A stretch of DNA of 60,160 bases from Candidatus Avelusimicrobium fimicolum (GTDB lineage Bacteria > Elusimicrobiota > Elusimicrobia > Elusimicrobiales > Elusimicrobiaceae), in the NCBI GenBank assembly GCA_900541355.1, contig UQJU01000004.1:1-60160 (forward strand). The letters are read 5' to 3'. The notes beneath the pieces were generated by a model, which saw only the letters and a program-made list of their open reading frames with translations, was not told where the DNA came from and did not search any database. The position numbers were made by a program, and so were the translations under genes. Numbering within the stretch: position 1 is the first letter of the stretch; every line of letters begins with the position of its first letter. Positions 9,038-16,781 of this stretch are shown here, in pieces.

Positions 9038-9292
9038 ATGCGGAAAATGATTGATGAAATTAAAGAGATGATTGCTTCGGGGCTTGATTTAGGCGGGGCC
9101 GATTTGTCCAACTTTGGCGAAAGCGACCCGATTTTCGGCGAACAGGGGTTAGATAGCATAGAGGCGATGGAACTTATTATGCTGTTGAAAAAGAAATATG
9201 GAATTACGGTTGAAAATATGCAGCAAGGCCGCACTATTTTTAAAGATTTTGGTACTTTGGCTGAATATGTGGAAAAAAACCGGCAGAAATAA
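9038..9292 (+). CDS. Acyl carrier protein (orphan)
   Basis: An 84-residue acidic protein with the phosphopantetheine attachment motif GLDSIEAMEL; the serine is residue 40. Family members carry acyl or aminoacyl groups as thioesters on that arm. RBS GTGGAG precedes the ATG. It is followed 53 bp later by an adenylate-forming ligase, so it is probably the carrier loaded by that enzyme. No ketosynthase or other FAS gene is nearby, so it is unlikely to be the fatty acid synthesis ACP; that is inference from context. Confidence 0.9.
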   Translation: MRKMIDEIKEMIASGLDLGGADLSNFGESDPIFGEQGLDSIEAMELIMLLKKKYGITVENMQQGRTIFKDFGTLAEYVEKNRQK

Positions 9293-9345
9293 GGGCTTAT
9301 TAGGGGCACTATGACAGCCGGGAACGGCCGGGGAGACGGGATTTT

Positions 9346-10482
9346 ATGTTATTGTTAAAGGATACAAAACGCATATTGACGGATATGTTTCGCACGGAAT
9401 TGGCCCGTAAAAAGGTGGATTCTTTGGCTCTGTTGGACGAAAAAGGCGGAGAGGACTTTTTTGAACGTTTGTCGCAGCAAATTTTAAAGGCAGTGTCCGA
9501 CAAGGCGGCACTCTTTTTCGGGTACGAGCCGCGTGTTTTTTCGTCTTTAAATTTAATGACAGATTATTCTTATGCCGCGTTTTTGCACGGGCGGAAGTTG
9601 ATTTTTTTAACCTCGGGCAGTACAGGTACGCCTAAGCCTTGTATTCATACACTTAATATGATTGAAGAAGAAGCCAACGGCTTGGCTTCCGATTTTAAAG
9701 GCGTTAAGCGCGTCGTGTCGCTCGTACCCGCTAACCATATGTACGGTTTTTCCTTTACGGTAACGCTTCCGCACGCGCTAAATGTGCCTGTGCTTGCTCT
9801 TCCGGCCTTACCCACCCAACCGTGGAGAGATATTTTACAAGAGGGCGATTTAATAGTCGGGTTTCCGCTGTTTTGGAACTATTGGGTCCGCTTGGAAATA
9901 CCCTTTCCAAAGGGGGTGCACGCAATGTCCTCCACCGCACCCTGCAAAAAAGAAATTATAGATGCGCTCTACAAATTGGGGGCCTCACAGTTTACCGAAA
10001 TTTATGGCGCCAGTGAGACGGGTGCAATTGCCCGCCGCCACCAGAGCACAGAGGTCTTTGAATTATTCCCGTTTTGGGATCTTTCTTTTACTGACGAACA
10101 GCCGCAAATTAAGCGTAAAAGTCAAAATGCCTGGCTTACCCTGCCCGACGAGGTAGAGGCTACGCAGGGACGATTGTTAATTCCGTTAAAACGCAGTGAT
10201 GCCTGCGTACAGGTGGCAGGTGTCAATGTGTTTCCTAAACGGGTAGAAACGGTTTTGTCCGCACATCCGGCGGTAAAGGCTTGCCGTGTGCGCTTAATGC
10301 GCCCCGAGGAGGGCGAACGCTTAAAGGCGTTTATCGTGTTAAACGACGGCTACTCTCCGGGGCATTTGGGCATTATCCGCACTTATTTGGGCCAACGGCT
10401 GACCGTACACGAACTACCCCGCTCTTTTACCTTTGGGAACGAATTACCTGTCTCCTCAATGGAAAAAGATGCCGATTGGTAG
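9346..10482 (+). CDS. AMP-binding acyl/aryl ligase, short form
   Basis: A 378-residue member of the adenylate-forming (ANL) superfamily, shorter than usual acyl-CoA synthetases (about 500). The P-loop motif LTSGSTGTPKP is at 88-98, and the A5-like motif EIYGASETGAIA lies near 220. The C-terminal lid ends in SSMEKDADW with the likely catalytic lysine K374. Short ligases of this kind occur next to dedicated ACPs in aryl polyene and other specialised pathways, where they activate an acid and load it on the carrier. Pairing with the ACP just upstream supports that role here. The substrate is unknown. Confidence 0.85.
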   Translation: MLLLKDTKRILTDMFRTELARKKVDSLALLDEKGGEDFFERLSQQILKAVSDKAALFFGYEPRVFSSLNLMTDYSYAAFLHGRKLIFLTSGSTGTPKPCIHTLNMIEEEANGLASDFKGVKRVVSLVPANHMYGFSFTVTLPHALNVPVLALPALPTQPWRDILQEGDLIVGFPLFWNYWVRLEIPFPKGVHAMSSTAPCKKEIIDALYKLGASQFTEIYGASETGAIARRHQSTEVFELFPFWDLSFTDEQPQIKRKSQNAWLTLPDEVEATQGRLLIPLKRSDACVQVAGVNVFPKRVETVLSAHPAVKACRVRLMRPEEGERLKAFIVLNDGYSPGHLGIIRTYLGQRLTVHELPRSFTFGNELPVSSMEKDADW

Positions 10483-10500
10483 CAAAAACTGAATTATGCC

Positions 10501-10529
10501 TTGACACAAACGGTTTTTGGGCCTATTAT
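10501..10529 (+). promoter_or_regulatory. Near-consensus sigma-70 promoter of the 10568 gene
   Basis: TTGACA (10501-10506), 17-bp spacer, TATTAT (10524-10529). The leader carries GGGAGG as RBS before ATG 10568. Confidence 0.85.
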
Positions 10530-10567
10530 TAAAATATAGGAGTTATTGAATTATTCCGGGAGGAAAT

Positions 10568-11704
10568 ATGAAACGCGTTTGGTTGGTTTCTTTTAGTGTT
10601 GTTGCTCTGCTTGGCGTAAATGCTGTAACGGCTTTTGCGCAAAATTGGGTTAAGTCCGGTACTGGGGCGGTTAAGGCGGTGGAAAAAGTGGCTGCGGCCG
10701 TTAAGCCTGTTGCCGTGTCCAAAGTGAAAGTTCCCGCGGTTAAATTGCCCAAGGCATCTGTCCCGGTTGCGTCTAAAATTCCTACGGCTGTGCCGCACGT
10801 GGCTGTTCCGGCCGCGCCTAGAATAAATACAACGGCTTTTGCTCCGGCGGTACCGGCGGTGAATGCCCCCACGCTTTCTAAGGCCCGTTTACAGGAAATA
10901 GAGACAAACGTAATGCGCCCGATGGAGAAACTTAAAGATATTCGGGCTACTGTGGCAGAAAAGGGCACTTCTGAACAGTATTACTTGTTTAACGAAGAAC
11001 TCCCGCTGTCCGAGGCGGACCTGTTTAAGTATTACGAAAACAGAATAGCCCATATGGACAAAGACCTTTCGTTTGACAAAGAATATGAATTTGCTTTTAA
11101 TAATTTTCCGTTGCTTGTGGCCAGCCATAAACCCTATTTGGCTAAGGATGCAGAAGCCATTGTAAAAAAGGCGGAAGAGATATTGACGCGTTATTATACT
11201 TACGAATCTTCCACCAGCATAAAGATTGGTAAAGAAAACTTACCGTCCACGCAGGTTTATGTTTGGGCCAATAAAATGGCCGCCGCCACGACTATGGGTA
11301 TGTTTGGCAGTGCCACCAGAGACAACGTAAATGCTTTGTCTTCTGCTTATTATGAGGCCCCAGCCGTTCTCAAACCCATTAGCCAAGTAATCATAGGCCG
11401 GGCATTACTCAGTATGGGGGCTGTGGACAAATTAGGTGGTTTCTTTTTTACGGTGGCTTTAAATGATACTTTGTATAAAGATTTTTGGCAGGGAATCCAA
11501 GAATATGCGACGGCACATAATATCCCATTTGAGCGTTCCTATATTATAAATAATTCTAAGGGGCTGGATGTAGTGGAGTTGCCTGATGCGGTGCGCAAAA
11601 TCTTGCTTTCCCGCGGAGCCTTAAACGAGTTGCATTTGGACCCGTCGGTTACGGCTACTGAGGACTGGATGTTTATCATCCACAACAAAGGTAAAGCCAA
11701 ATAG
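10568..11704 (+). CDS. Exported protein of unknown function, paralogue of the N-terminal part of the next gene
   Basis: A 378-residue protein with a signal peptide (basic start, hydrophobic core, cleavage near AFAQ at 24). Residues about 25-105 are a low-complexity Lys/Pro/Val/Ala-rich stretch (KVPAVKLPKASVP type). From about residue 105 on it is a helical domain that aligns with residues about 150-390 of the next gene product: WANKMAAATTMG against WGQTMAAAADLG, and SQVIIGRALL against SEVIIGRSLL. I do not recognise the domain. The two genes are adjacent, each with its own promoter and terminator, which suggests duplication. The location is probably periplasm or cell surface. Confidence 0.85.
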   Translation: MKRVWLVSFSVVALLGVNAVTAFAQNWVKSGTGAVKAVEKVAAAVKPVAVSKVKVPAVKLPKASVPVASKIPTAVPHVAVPAAPRINTTAFAPAVPAVNAPTLSKARLQEIETNVMRPMEKLKDIRATVAEKGTSEQYYLFNEELPLSEADLFKYYENRIAHMDKDLSFDKEYEFAFNNFPLLVASHKPYLAKDAEAIVKKAEEILTRYYTYESSTSIKIGKENLPSTQVYVWANKMAAATTMGMFGSATRDNVNALSSAYYEAPAVLKPISQVIIGRALLSMGAVDKLGGFFFTVALNDTLYKDFWQGIQEYATAHNIPFERSYIINNSKGLDVVELPDAVRKILLSRGALNELHLDPSVTATEDWMFIIHNKGKAK

Positions 11705-11720
11705 CATTGCCTTTTATCAA

Positions 11721-11746
11721 AACCCCGCCCACAAGGCGGGGTTTTT
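11721..11746 (+). terminator. Rho-independent terminator
   Basis: AACCCCGCC-CACAA-GGCGGGGTTTTT directly after the exported protein gene at 10568-11704. Confidence 0.9.
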
Positions 11747-11807
11747 GCGTTACAGGGGGCTGACACGGCGGAAAATTTGTGTTACAATAATAAATAAAAG
11801 ACCTTAT

Positions 11808-11871
11808 CCGACGAAGATAGGCCAAAGGACCCATATAAAAAATGGGTCCTTTGGCCCTTGTTATCCGTCGG
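11808..11871. repeat. Long inverted repeat / cruciform that contains a -35 box
   Basis: A perfect 15-bp arm pair, GGCCAAAGGACCCAT (11820-11834) and ATGGGTCCTTTGGCC (11842-11856), separated by 7 nt. It is extended by an outer stem CCGACG...GATA with TATC...CGTCGG. The -35 box TTGTTA at 11858-11863 lies within the 3' arm region. Confidence 0.9.
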
Positions 11872-11886
11872 GTTTTGTGATAGTAT
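11845..11886 (+). promoter_or_regulatory. Promoter of the 1529-residue exported protein, shared GGTC-type architecture
   Basis: GGTCCTTTGGCCC (11845-11857) directly abuts the -35 TTGTTA (11858-11863), then 17 bp, then -10 TAGTAT (11881-11886). The same 13-6-17-6 layout precedes two other exported-protein genes in this window, at 26711-26752 on the minus strand and at 45415-45456. Confidence 0.75.
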
Positions 11887-11922
11887 GAAGGTATAGAAGT
11901 GTACTTCGTGGGAGACAAGTAT

Positions 11923-14900
11923 ATGAATAAATTAATATCGTTAGTTTTAAGTTTCACTCTTATTTTCGGGAGTTTTACCCCCTCTTTTGCCCAGTTTCTT
12001 AAATTACCCAAAAATAGTGGCAAAGTGGTGGATTCTGCAGAAAAAGCTGCCGAAGCCGCCGGAAAACAAGCCGGCAAAGTGATGGGGCCTGCCCGTGGGG
12101 CTATGGGCGCAAAAGTCAAAGGACCGAATATCCCGCGGCTTAATGTAAAAGGAAATGTTCCTACTGTTTCTGTTCCTAATGTGCCGGGTTCTGTTTCTCC
12201 CAACGGAATTGTTACCCCTGCGGTGGGCGTAAACCCGCAGTTGTCGGTCGCTTTGGACCAAAGCATTGATGCTGCCCACGCCGCTTCCCTTTCTTCTAAA
12301 ACTATAACGGAAGTAGATACGCTTTTAGCCGCCAAGGAATTTTCCTCCAAAGACGCGGGCGAAGTAATGAGGCAAATTTTTGATGTTCAGCGCACTCCCT
12401 CTGCACACGACCAACTGATTTTAGACGCCTATACGCGCGTAACCGTGGAAAAAGGCTTTGCTACGACCTCTAAACAAGCGTCTCTTGCCAAAGATACTTA
12501 TGTGCGTCTTTTGCGCAATTACCGTTCTTCCTCTGCTTTAAATAGGGACGTAACGATGGCCGATATCAGCCGCTTGTCTGCTGATTCCGAGGGTCTTAAA
12601 GATTTGTCCGCTTGGGGGCAAACTATGGCCGCTGCGGCAGATTTGGGTTTCTACGGCACGGTCGAAGATGCTTCCCTGTTATTAGATACTTATAATAAAA
12701 CTCCCCAAGCATTAAAGACGTTTAGCGAGGTGATTATCGGCCGCTCTCTCTTGACGTTGCAGGCTTACGAAGGGCTTGAAAAATTGGCCCAACTCTCCAC
12801 GATTAATGGCAAACTGTATGGCGATTTCTGGGCTGGTGTTAGCCAATATGTAAAAGCAAATAATTTGCCCGTAACGCTTCCTACCGTAACGGCCGCACAA
12901 ATGAGTTCCGCCAAAATTGCTCCCAACGTCAGCAAGGCGCTTACTTATTGGAACCGTTTGAACGCGCGCCACTTGGATGCATCCGCCAAAGGTACGGCGG
13001 ATTGGGTGGCGTTAAATGCCAAAAAAGGCCAAGTCGTTGCGAGCCCGGTGTCCGAACCTGCCGCTAAACCTGCGGGCAATACGCCTGCACCGAAAGTGGA
13101 TGTAAACTTGGGCGATATTACCTTGCCGGATGGTTTACACGTTGCTTATACGCCTGCCGCCGCAGACGGAGAAGTTGCGGCGTCCGAAACTCCTGCCGCT
13201 TCCAATTCCAGTACGGTATATAGCAGTGTTATTCCCGTCAGCCCCAAATGGCTGAGCAAGACCGCTAGCCGTGTGCGCGGATGGTTTACGCACGATGCCG
13301 AAAGCGTAGCCAACAGTACGGCTTTAAACATTTTATCCAAAGAATACCCCTTGGCTACACAGTTGCGCACGATTTTGGAAAGCGCCGCCTCTCAAAAATA
13401 CAAAGAGCAGGCGTTGGTTTCTCTGTATAACCAGGGTAAATTTAACGAATCCATTAGCAAAATGTCTGCGGAAACGCAACGCTGGATTGAGTCTAAAAAA
13501 GAAAACCCCGAAGAATTGGGTAAGGCGTTGTATCACTTGTACGCTTCCCAATCGTTAAATACGGCGATTGCTGCGGTGTCTGATGCTACGGCCCAGTCCT
13601 CCTTTGAAAAAGAACTGGAAATGATTACCTCTGACCCGAACTGGGAAAAGAAGGTCCGCAGTGCCTGGGATAACGTAAATGTTTTGCCCTTGGCGACAGA
13701 AAGTTTTGCGGGGATTGTCCCGTCAATGCCGGATATTAATGAACAATTAATCGTTTCCTCTTGCCGTCCAACGGGCTTTGCCTCCAAGAACAGAATTACG
13801 GGTAAAGAAACCAAAAAAGGCGTATTCTACTCTAACAATATTCCGTTCTACTACCGCTCTGCCTCCGGCAAACTCAGCAGTGCTCCGGTGGGTATTTTGT
13901 CCCAGCCGCACGCTTCGTGGTACAGCCGCTTTTTGTCCAAATTCGGCTTGTCTGAAAAGCCGGGCTTGGTCATCCCCAAAGGGTTCGTACTCGCGCTGGA
14001 CGAATCGGGCCAGTGGAAATATGTAATGCCGTCCGGTAACTTGGCCGCAGTCCGCGCGAACAAACGCTCTGCTAAACTTTTGGAAGAAATTCAGGCCAAT
14101 GGTTCTGTGCAGGTCCCGTTAGATACGCCGTATAACTCTACTGATATGTTGGCTATGGCCAATATGTTGGAAAAGAATCCGGGCCTTAACTTGGAACTTA
14201 AACTCAATGAACCGCACTCTTTAAAGCAGTTCTTGACTCTGCACGCCTTATTTGTGGGTAACGATGCGGGTGCCTCTTTGACCGGTCCTTTTAAATCGGC
14301 CCTGAAATCCTTGCCGGGTTTCTCCGGTTTGATGTCCAACCTGGTCAGCGGTATTGGGTATTTTACCCCGTTAGTGGCCGCTAAATTGATGCCGCTTATG
14401 ACGAAAATCGGTCATAAAAACACGATTCAGGCCATTTACGGCGGTGCCGCTGCGGCCTTAACCTTCGCTTTGGTGGGGTTGGGAATGTACGGTACGATTG
14501 ACGTAAAGACGCTGTCCTTGCTCTCCTTGTCGTTGCCGACGGTTGCCTTGGTGTTGGGTGCAAGTATGGCTAATACTTCTATCCAGACCTTGCTTAACTA
14601 CTATAAGAACCCGGTGGCCCGCACGGCGGCGCACTTGGACTTCTCGGAAAATAAACAGTGGTCCCGCTTGGCCTTAACGGCGGCTACGGGCTTGTTGGCC
14701 ACGGCCGGTTTGAACTTTACGATTGTGGTTCCTGTCGGGCTTGCACTGTTGGCTGCTTCGGAAATGCTCTTCCTTAATACGCCTATTTACAAAATGGGTA
14801 AAGGTGTAAAGGCCGCAGGTGCCGCAGCGGAAAAAGCCGCTGTAAAAGTGCCGGAAGTTTCCAAGGAACAACTGGCGAAAGAAGAAGCCGAAGATAAAGC

Positions 14901-16512
14901 CTTATATAAACAGAATTTTAGAAATACGCGCGACGTGAAAGACATCGCCAGCCGTGTGAAATTGGTGTACGCCAGTTATGCGGCCAGTTTAATGATGCTT
15001 TCCCAGGACGCAAACGCCGTGTTGGGTAACGATGTGGGCCAATGGTTGGTAGCCGGCTTTATGTTTGCCACGGCTATGACTCGTAAGTTTGCCTCTAAAC
15101 AGGTATCCAGCAAAAAAATGACGGACGACCAGTTGACCGGTGCTTCTTTGCCTCTGTTGGCCGCTACGGCGGGCGCGATTGCCCTTATGCCGTACTCGGG
15201 CCCGTTGGCGTTGGCTACGGCTGGATTCGGTGTGTTGCACTATATGGCTACAGCAGTGCCCGGCCAGTTGGACTCCGTCCGCTTGCAGAATATGGTTTCT
15301 GCGGCTATGCAGAAAGAAAAAGTGGCTATCCGCGAAAATACCTCGTTGACGGAAGCCGAAAAAGAAGCCCAATTAAAACGCATTGAACGCCGCGAAAAAA
15401 CTTGGGGTAGTTTGGCGGGTAAAGATTACTCCGTCTTTAACTCCCACGGTTTGATTGGTATTTTGACGGCCTCTGCGATTGCTTTCGGCTTGGCCGATCT
15501 CGGCCCGCAATGGGCGCTTGACCTGGTAAACCAAGTTTCCGCCTTGACGGGCAATGCAGGCGAAGCGTTTACCTTAGGTATGAACCGTATTATCTTAGGT
15601 TACTCTGCGGTAGTGGCGAGCATTTTGGCGGCGCGCAACTGGGGCTTAACCAAGGATTTCTTGGGCCTGTTCCGCAAACCCAAGATTACTATGGACACGA
15701 TTGAATCGGGCAAAGTAAATGCGGAATCGTTTGGCATCAGCAAAAAGAACGCTTACAGACGCTTGTCCGAAGTGAACGGTACGCTTTCCAAATTGGAAAA
15801 ACAAATGGTGGACTACGGCGTGAGTTCCGAACACAAAATGACGGATATGCTCAAACAAATGACGCAATCCTATAACCGTTTGGTTGCTATCAGCGAAGTG
15901 GAAGGTTCTTCTACGGTAATGGGTTCGTTGGAAAAATTGCAAGGCATTGTAAAGTCTTACGGGGTGATATTGGAGAAAAACCACCTGTCTGTAATGCTTA
16001 ACCGCGAATACGAACAACTTTCCAAATCGTTGGCTGCTATTGATATGACCGCCAAAGATGTAAAATTCTCGTATGTGCCGGAAGGTCTGTACAACGGGCC
16101 GGTAATGTCCGAGGCGGCTAAACCGTGGTATTCCAGATTGATGCCCAAAAAGAAAGTAAAATCTATGGACAAGGGCAGATTTGAAGACGTGTTCGTCCTC
16201 ATTAACGAACTGGACCAGTTGGCTGCCAATATTAAACACGGCACCACCACCGCTGGTACATACAGATTGTTCATCCAGTACCAGAACGAAGCCAAACGCG
16301 CGTTGCAGGAATACGCTGAACTCAACCCGGCCGATTCCCCCCGCGTGTTGGAACAAACCCAACGTTTGAACCGCATTTGCAGTGCGCTTAAAACATTGGA
16401 TAAGAACCACAACCTGTTGCAGGAAAATGCCGGACCGACCTCCGCTTCTGATATTTTACAGTTGCGCGATGTATTGAAAGGGTATCCGGATATGCCGGTT
16501 GCGGAACATTAA
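11923..16512 (+). CDS. Giant exported protein fused to an MFS-like membrane domain
   Basis: A 1529-residue protein. The start at 11923 is chosen because GGGAGAC lies just upstream and the product then begins with a clean signal peptide ending near SFAQ; an in-frame GTG at 11899 would include the RBS. Residues about 25-120 are Lys/Pro/Val-rich, and 140-390 are paralogous to the preceding exported protein. Residues 390-780 are soluble with no known motif. Roughly 790-960 and 1010-1240 hold two blocks of about six hydrophobic helices each, resembling the two halves of an MFS transporter. About 1245-1529 is helical and charged. A periplasmic head joined to an MFS-like fold is unusual. Function unknown; terminator follows. 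Confidence 0.85.
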   Translation: MNKLISLVLSFTLIFGSFTPSFAQFLKLPKNSGKVVDSAEKAAEAAGKQAGKVMGPARGAMGAKVKGPNIPRLNVKGNVPTVSVPNVPGSVSPNGIVTPAVGVNPQLSVALDQSIDAAHAASLSSKTITEVDTLLAAKEFSSKDAGEVMRQIFDVQRTPSAHDQLILDAYTRVTVEKGFATTSKQASLAKDTYVRLLRNYRSSSALNRDVTMADISRLSADSEGLKDLSAWGQTMAAAADLGFYGTVEDASLLLDTYNKTPQALKTFSEVIIGRSLLTLQAYEGLEKLAQLSTINGKLYGDFWAGVSQYVKANNLPVTLPTVTAAQMSSAKIAPNVSKALTYWNRLNARHLDASAKGTADWVALNAKKGQVVASPVSEPAAKPAGNTPAPKVDVNLGDITLPDGLHVAYTPAAADGEVAASETPAASNSSTVYSSVIPVSPKWLSKTASRVRGWFTHDAESVANSTALNILSKEYPLATQLRTILESAASQKYKEQALVSLYNQGKFNESISKMSAETQRWIESKKENPEELGKALYHLYASQSLNTAIAAVSDATAQSSFEKELEMITSDPNWEKKVRSAWDNVNVLPLATESFAGIVPSMPDINEQLIVSSCRPTGFASKNRITGKETKKGVFYSNNIPFYYRSASGKLSSAPVGILSQPHASWYSRFLSKFGLSEKPGLVIPKGFVLALDESGQWKYVMPSGNLAAVRANKRSAKLLEEIQANGSVQVPLDTPYNSTDMLAMANMLEKNPGLNLELKLNEPHSLKQFLTLHALFVGNDAGASLTGPFKSALKSLPGFSGLMSNLVSGIGYFTPLVAAKLMPLMTKIGHKNTIQAIYGGAAAALTFALVGLGMYGTIDVKTLSLLSLSLPTVALVLGASMANTSIQTLLNYYKNPVARTAAHLDFSENKQWSRLALTAATGLLATAGLNFTIVVPVGLALLAASEMLFLNTPIYKMGKGVKAAGAAAEKAAVKVPEVSKEQLAKEEAEDKALYKQNFRNTRDVKDIASRVKLVYASYAASLMMLSQDANAVLGNDVGQWLVAGFMFATAMTRKFASKQVSSKKMTDDQLTGASLPLLAATAGAIALMPYSGPLALATAGFGVLHYMATAVPGQLDSVRLQNMVSAAMQKEKVAIRENTSLTEAEKEAQLKRIERREKTWGSLAGKDYSVFNSHGLIGILTASAIAFGLADLGPQWALDLVNQVSALTGNAGEAFTLGMNRIILGYSAVVASILAARNWGLTKDFLGLFRKPKITMDTIESGKVNAESFGISKKNAYRRLSEVNGTLSKLEKQMVDYGVSSEHKMTDMLKQMTQSYNRLVAISEVEGSSTVMGSLEKLQGIVKSYGVILEKNHLSVMLNREYEQLSKSLAAIDMTAKDVKFSYVPEGLYNGPVMSEAAKPWYSRLMPKKKVKSMDKGRFEDVFVLINELDQLAANIKHGTTTAGTYRLFIQYQNEAKRALQEYAELNPADSPRVLEQTQRLNRICSALKTLDKNHNLLQENAGPTSASDILQLRDVLKGYPDMPVAEH

Positions 16513-16532
16513 GTAAGTATTTTTGGACGAAA

Positions 16533-16560
16533 CCCCGGGCCTCAAAAGCCCGGGGTTTTT
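16533..16560 (+). terminator. Rho-independent terminator
   Basis: CCCCGGGC-CTCAAAA-GCCCGGGG followed by TTTTT, 20 bp after the stop codon of the 1529-residue protein. Confidence 0.9.
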
Positions 16561-16633
16561 CATCTCTGCAAAATTGTGCTAAAAAAATACTTTTACCGAC
16601 GAAAAAACACTTGATTTTACCCACCCCATATAT

Positions 16634-16666
16634 GTTATAATTACTAAGTAAGCAAATGATTTGCTT
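16634..16666 (+). promoter_or_regulatory. Extended -10 promoter and palindromic operator of the OPA transporter gene
   Basis: TGTTATAAT gives an extended -10 (16633-16641) with no good -35. Right at the predicted start point lies a perfect palindrome AAGCAAAT-G-ATTTGCTT (16650-16666), which is a likely repressor site or a 5'-end hairpin. Confidence 0.6.
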
Positions 16667-16781
16667 CTTGCAATTTACTGCACATCCACTTTCTAATCGA
16701 GGGAGCGCCCCGGCGGGAAGCCAGCGCCGGAGAGTGTTGATGCGTGGCTTTTGCACGTTAAATTATAAATAGGAGACAAGA
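16643..16781 (+). promoter_or_regulatory. Long structured 5' leader of the OPA transporter mRNA
   Basis: About 135 nt lie between the promoter and ATG 16782. Besides the palindrome at its start, the leader has a GC-rich hairpin CCGGCG...CGCCGG (16710-16730) and a small CGTG...CACG hairpin, then RBS AGGAG. I compared it by eye with TPP, cobalamin, SAM and SAH riboswitch cores and found no convincing match. Confidence 0.45.

Noticed and set aside
16701..16781. SAH or cobalamin riboswitch in the OPA transporter leader (GAGGGAGCGCC and GGGAAGCC look suggestive)
   Set aside because: The remaining conserved core nucleotides of both classes are missing, and the gene function does not fit.
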